Origin: Rhaphigaster nebulosa
Taxonomy: Eukaryota > Arthropoda > Insecta > Hemiptera > Pentatomidae
Reading direction: 5' to 3'
Assembly: GCA_948150685.1 (NCBI GenBank)
Contig: OX411306.1
Location: 9,827,574 to 9,891,573 of the forward strand
Length of the DNA: 64,000 nucleotides
Position 1 is the stretch's first letter. Each line of letters begins with the position of its first letter. The translations under genes and the position numbers were made by a program. Of the stretch, positions 60,650 through 64,000 are shown in pieces. The notes below the pieces were generated by a model. The model ran no database searches. It had not been told where the DNA came from and saw only the letters and a program-made list of their open reading frames with translations.

Positions 60650-61350
60650 TCGTTATTACCATCGGATGTAAATATCGAGAAAAAAAAATATCGATTTTTC
60701 GATCCTTTCGATTTTTTTTTAATGCATCGAAATATTAGCTCGATATATATTGAGAGAAAAAAATCGGTATTTTGGCCCCCGATATTTTTGTAATCTTTTA
60801 AAGAGTATTTAAACATCGGTATCGATAGTTTTTCAAGTTTATCGCAATAGCAATTCGATATATCAATAAAAATATCGTTATTATGAACATTTAAAAGAAG
60901 GGAAAAAGAGTAGGGATGAAACAAAAAATATCGATAGTATTTGAACATATCAAGCCTAGATATTTTTAATCTCTTAGAACATCTTTTAAAGAGAAACAAA
61001 TGTATCGATATTTTTTTGCCGATATAATTAAGAGATTGTTTTCATAATATCGATATTTTTAGAATGATAATATTAAGATATTGTTTTAATAATATCGATA
61101 TATTGTTTTGATAATATCGAATATTATTGTTTTGATAATATTGTTGATATATATTATATATATTGTTGCAATATATATTGTTTTTGATAATATCGATATC
61201 TTAATCTGTGATGATATAATTAGGAAATCGTTTTTATAATATAGATATTTCTGTACATATATAATAAAGAAATCCCAGAAATATCGGTATTATATATTTC
61301 TAGGAGGAAAAAATTAAATATTGTTTTAATAATATCGATAGATAGTAATA
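60650..61350. repeat. TATCGATA-rich low-complexity DNA, left block
   Basis: AATATCGATATTTTT-type words occur every 20-40 bp. An open minus frame of 119 codons (60640-60999) is a by-product of this composition. Segment 61118-61250 recurs at 62395-62520. Confidence 0.7.
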
Positions 61351-61379
61351 TGTATTGATATTGGACAATATTATGGTTA

Positions 61380-62390
61380 TATAATTTAAACAGACCAGGT
61401 GCGAGCTAAAGATAATAAGTGACGAGCAGGTAGAAAGAAGGGTAACTGACAGGCGATGACAGATGTCACCACATAAGAGATAAGGGATAAGTTAATTTAA
61501 AAACCCTACCGAGAAGTTAACACTGTAACAAAGCCAAAAGCTGGGATATCTAATCAATTTTAAGAACTGTTCCCCTTAGGCTTCGGCTGACCTCGAGGAA
61601 AAAGTGGAGACCGCCTGGAAAAGGTATAATTAAATTATACTAGTTGGATAATGGTTCGCAGATACCGGCTGTCAGGACAAGGGGTGGAGACATCCGACGA
61701 AATCCCAGAATTTCCTCCCTCTATAAAACTAGTCGGCCAATGAACAACGTTTTCGACCCCCTCTTAGGAAGAACAAGAGAGAAAGGGGAAGAGCAGCAAG
61801 GAGGTGAAAAGGAGGACTTCTAGACTGATCAGGGCTGATGCAAGACTGCTCCTCTGAGCCCTGAACTGTGACCTCGCCTGATGCAAGCCTGCAACCATCG
61901 CCTTCAAGCCTTCGCCTGAGGAACCATCAACACCAACTAGTACAGATAAGAGATTTATGTTAAAACAATTAATGGCTAAGTCTAGGCTGAATCATTCCAT
62001 GGCTAACTTTTTATTGTAATAGTTTGTTGTTTAAATTTTGAAGAATAAAGATAAATGTTAGCAAGGAGGTTGTTCTTTAATAACCATGCCCATATTTAAT
62101 TTGAATATATTTCATTAAGATAGCAGTAACTTTGATTAACATTAGTATTAAACTTAAAAGTAGGAACATTATCTTGGTTAATTATTAAATAATGGTAACC
62201 ACAAACCAGGCCCTTGGAAAGGTATTCAATTTAGAGGACAAGGTAAGAAATTCAAAAGTATTCATAAGCTTACTCAATTTTGGGATAATCATCCTCAATG
62301 ATTGCCCAATGGCATCCCTATATATATAGACTAATGTATTAGAGCTAAATAGATATCAAGCTCAATTTAATTTAGATAAAACATAGCAAT
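61380..62390 (+). mobile_element. Possible solo LTR or other insertion in TATCGATA DNA
   Basis: 61390-61960 is much GC-richer than either side. CTATAAAA at 61721-61728 and AATAAA at 62045-62050 lie ~320 bp apart, as TATA box and polyadenylation signal do in an LTR. The block interrupts TATCGATA-type DNA. No convincing TG...CA ends, primer site or target duplication were found, so an unspliced exon or an unrelated insertion remains possible. Confidence 0.25.
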
Positions 62391-62830
62391 AGTTTTGATA
62401 ATATCGAATATAATTGTTTTGATAATATTGTTGTTAAATATTATATATATAGTTGTAATATGTATTATTTTGATAATATTGATATCTTAATCTGAGCCGA
62501 TATAATTAAGATTTTTTTTTTTTATAATATCCCTATTTCTGTGTCGATATAATTAAGAGATTGTTTTTATTAAGATCAATTACAGCAGACTTTAAATATC
62601 GATATCTTTCTTTCGACACCCCATTCCTAGAAAATACAGCCACTGTAGATACCAACACGAACCCACCACATCACAAGTTTTCAATGGTTCTTTGTTTGTC
62701 GAACTGTCGAGATTTTTTTAAAATTTTAAATATCAGATTTCGATACTGAATTTTTTTTTCGAAATTCGATAATAGGATATATGGGGGAAGAAAATATCGG
62801 ACAAAAATATCGATACTTTTTCAACATCCC
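62390..62830. repeat. TATCGATA-rich DNA, right block
   Basis: 62395-62520 (TTTTGATAATATCGAATATA, GATATCTTAATCTG, GATATAATTAAGA) repeats 61118-61250 in direct orientation. Confidence 0.7.
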
Positions 62831-63470
62831 TAAGGACAGGAAATCGGCTACCCAACTGCCGTAACATTTATTCCAAAATTAATTCAAGGAAAGCAAGAGA
62901 ATAGTTAACAACTTTTGATGCCTCAGAAGATGCCAAAGAGAATTGTTTGGGAAGCTAGAATGTTTTTGTTTTTTTTAATTACATTTTGATATAGTATTAA
63001 AAAAAAAAGATTACACAATTTGTTGATTATTGTTAAAAATTAATAAAGGTTTGATGATGGTCCTATTATTTAAAACAATGTCGCACAACATTGTTCACGG
63101 CGCTGGTAAAGATTGCCTGAATTACGTATTTCCTGCAACTATCGAAAACCACTGATGACGTGGTTAACATAGAAATTTCTAAGAATACAAAATGGAAAAT
63201 AGAATGGAACGAGGTTAAATGTCAAGCTGTGACCTTTGCTTCAGACCTGGGGCTTACTTCAATTGTATTATACTCCCACAGGAACTCCTAGTCTTTGGAG
63301 GATAATTGGATTTTTTTTTAAAGTAGAAAAAAAAAATGACAAGGAAGGCGTTTTGATGGAACATAATTGGAAATAAAAATCAATTCAATAAAGAATATTT
63401 TTTTATTCGTATAATCTAAGTGTTTGAGTTGCCCGATTACAAGCATGGGCAGGTCCACATTGCAATTTTT
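62831..63470. other. Unassigned DNA
   Basis: No gene or repeat recognised. Confidence 0.5.
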
Positions 63471-64000
63471 GCTTCCTTGTACGAAGTAAAGGAAGTATTG
63501 TAATTACGAAAATTTTCGGTTTTCAGATTTCGACGGAAATATCCATTTTGACCATCCCTGAATCCATTTTGACTAGTTTCGTCGTGGCGTCTATATATAC
63601 GTTCGTATGTTCGTATCTCGCATAACTCAAAAACGGTTAGCTGTAGAAAGTTGTAATTTCGTATTTAGGATTATTGTAAAATCTAGTTGTGAACCTCACT
63701 TTTTGGTCACTGCTTGATTACCGGAAGCGGTACTTTACTTGAAGATCATAATTGATTTCCATCAAAAATTATATTAAAATACTATACAAAACTTCTGAAA
63801 TTTAGTATTTATAATTTATAAACTGATTTAAATAACATACTAGATTTTGGTCTAAATTAGAAAACCGGAAGCAATACTTTACTTGACGGTCATATTAGAC
63901 TCATAAAAAATTATATTAAAATATAATTTAAATTATCTAAAATTTGGTAAATAAGACTTTTATATCGATATGAATGTATTTACTATATTTTGGTTAGAAT
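63471..64000 (+). mobile_element. R1 copy 24, forward, cut by window edge
   Basis: GCTTCCTTGTACGAAGTAAA GGAAGT hairpin, complete 5' region and three central units up to base 64000. Confidence 0.9.

Noticed and set aside
60640..60999. 119-codon minus-strand frame
   Set aside because: Lies wholly in TATCGATA low-complexity DNA; residues follow base composition.
61721..62050. Host gene promoter at the CTATAAAA site
   Set aside because: No coding region follows within the window; the TATA to AATAAA spacing fits an LTR at least as well, so it was not called as a promoter.

Overview
The window looks like AT-rich, intron/intergenic DNA from an arthropod nuclear genome, most likely an insect. The grounds are a first coding exon of a Sik2-type kinase with the insect form of the protein, metazoan mobile elements (Penelope-like, SINE, TA-target DNA elements), very long (TA)n arrays and no prokaryotic gene layout. 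A hemipteran is a reasonable guess, but the sequence does not prove it. Only one real host exon was recognised. Almost everything else is mobile-element DNA, often nested.

Names used below (all given here). R1: a ~0.8-1.0 kb interspersed repeat, 24 full or partial copies, about 16.6 kb or a quarter of the window. 'Forward' means it begins with ACTTCCTTGTACG and ends at CAGATATTT. R2: a ~1.03 kb relative with the same plan but different terminal sequences. R3: a ~0.4 kb inverted-terminus element. R4, R6, R7, R8, R9: other moderately repeated segments. PLE-A to E: Penelope-like element copies. F1 and F2: long-inverted-repeat (foldback) elements.

Layout. 1-5.5 kb: R1 copies, PLE-A with a GIY-YIG endonuclease remnant, an R6 tandem pair. 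5.5-11.6 kb: a complete R2, a GC-rich inverted pair, R1. 11.6-17 kb: R1 long form, then a tandem-duplicated segment in which one copy received a tRNA-derived SINE and the other received R1 and a TA-target element, so each copy preserves the other's empty site. 17-22.6 kb: R1, a pogo-like TIR element with a near-perfect palindrome, a complete reverse R2. 22.6-29 kb: PLE-B and a pile of R1 copies with R3 nested. 29.4-31.3 kb: a TIR element carrying a protein fragment and a 167-bp triplicate, then a 431-bp palindrome. 33.3-36.1 kb: PLE-C split by F2, then PLE-D. 37.6-38.4 kb: F1. 38.4-48 kb: sparse repeats and unique AT-rich DNA. 48.07-48.33 kb: Sik2 first coding exon and its GC-rich leader on the minus strand. 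48.4-50.7 kb: an R1 whose internal repeat has expanded to about 16 units directly upstream of Sik2. 50.7-60 kb: R3, R4, R1, truncated F1, an internally expanded R2. 60.6-62.8 kb: TATCGATA-rich DNA split by an LTR-like GC-richer block. R1 again at the right edge.

The most interesting result is that R1 and R2 share one architecture. Each has a 5' hairpin with a GAA apex, and the first 13 bases of the element reappear inverted near the other end. After them comes a 5-bp/5-nt terminal hairpin followed by CAGAT(A)TTT. The centre is made of tandem units. The terminal words differ between R1 and R2 but match perfectly within each family. This is the layout known for non-autonomous Helentrons (DINE-1/HINE type); the assignment is inference. 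Downstream Sik2 exons are not recognised, so the 48 kb to the left of the exon is probably first-intron DNA.
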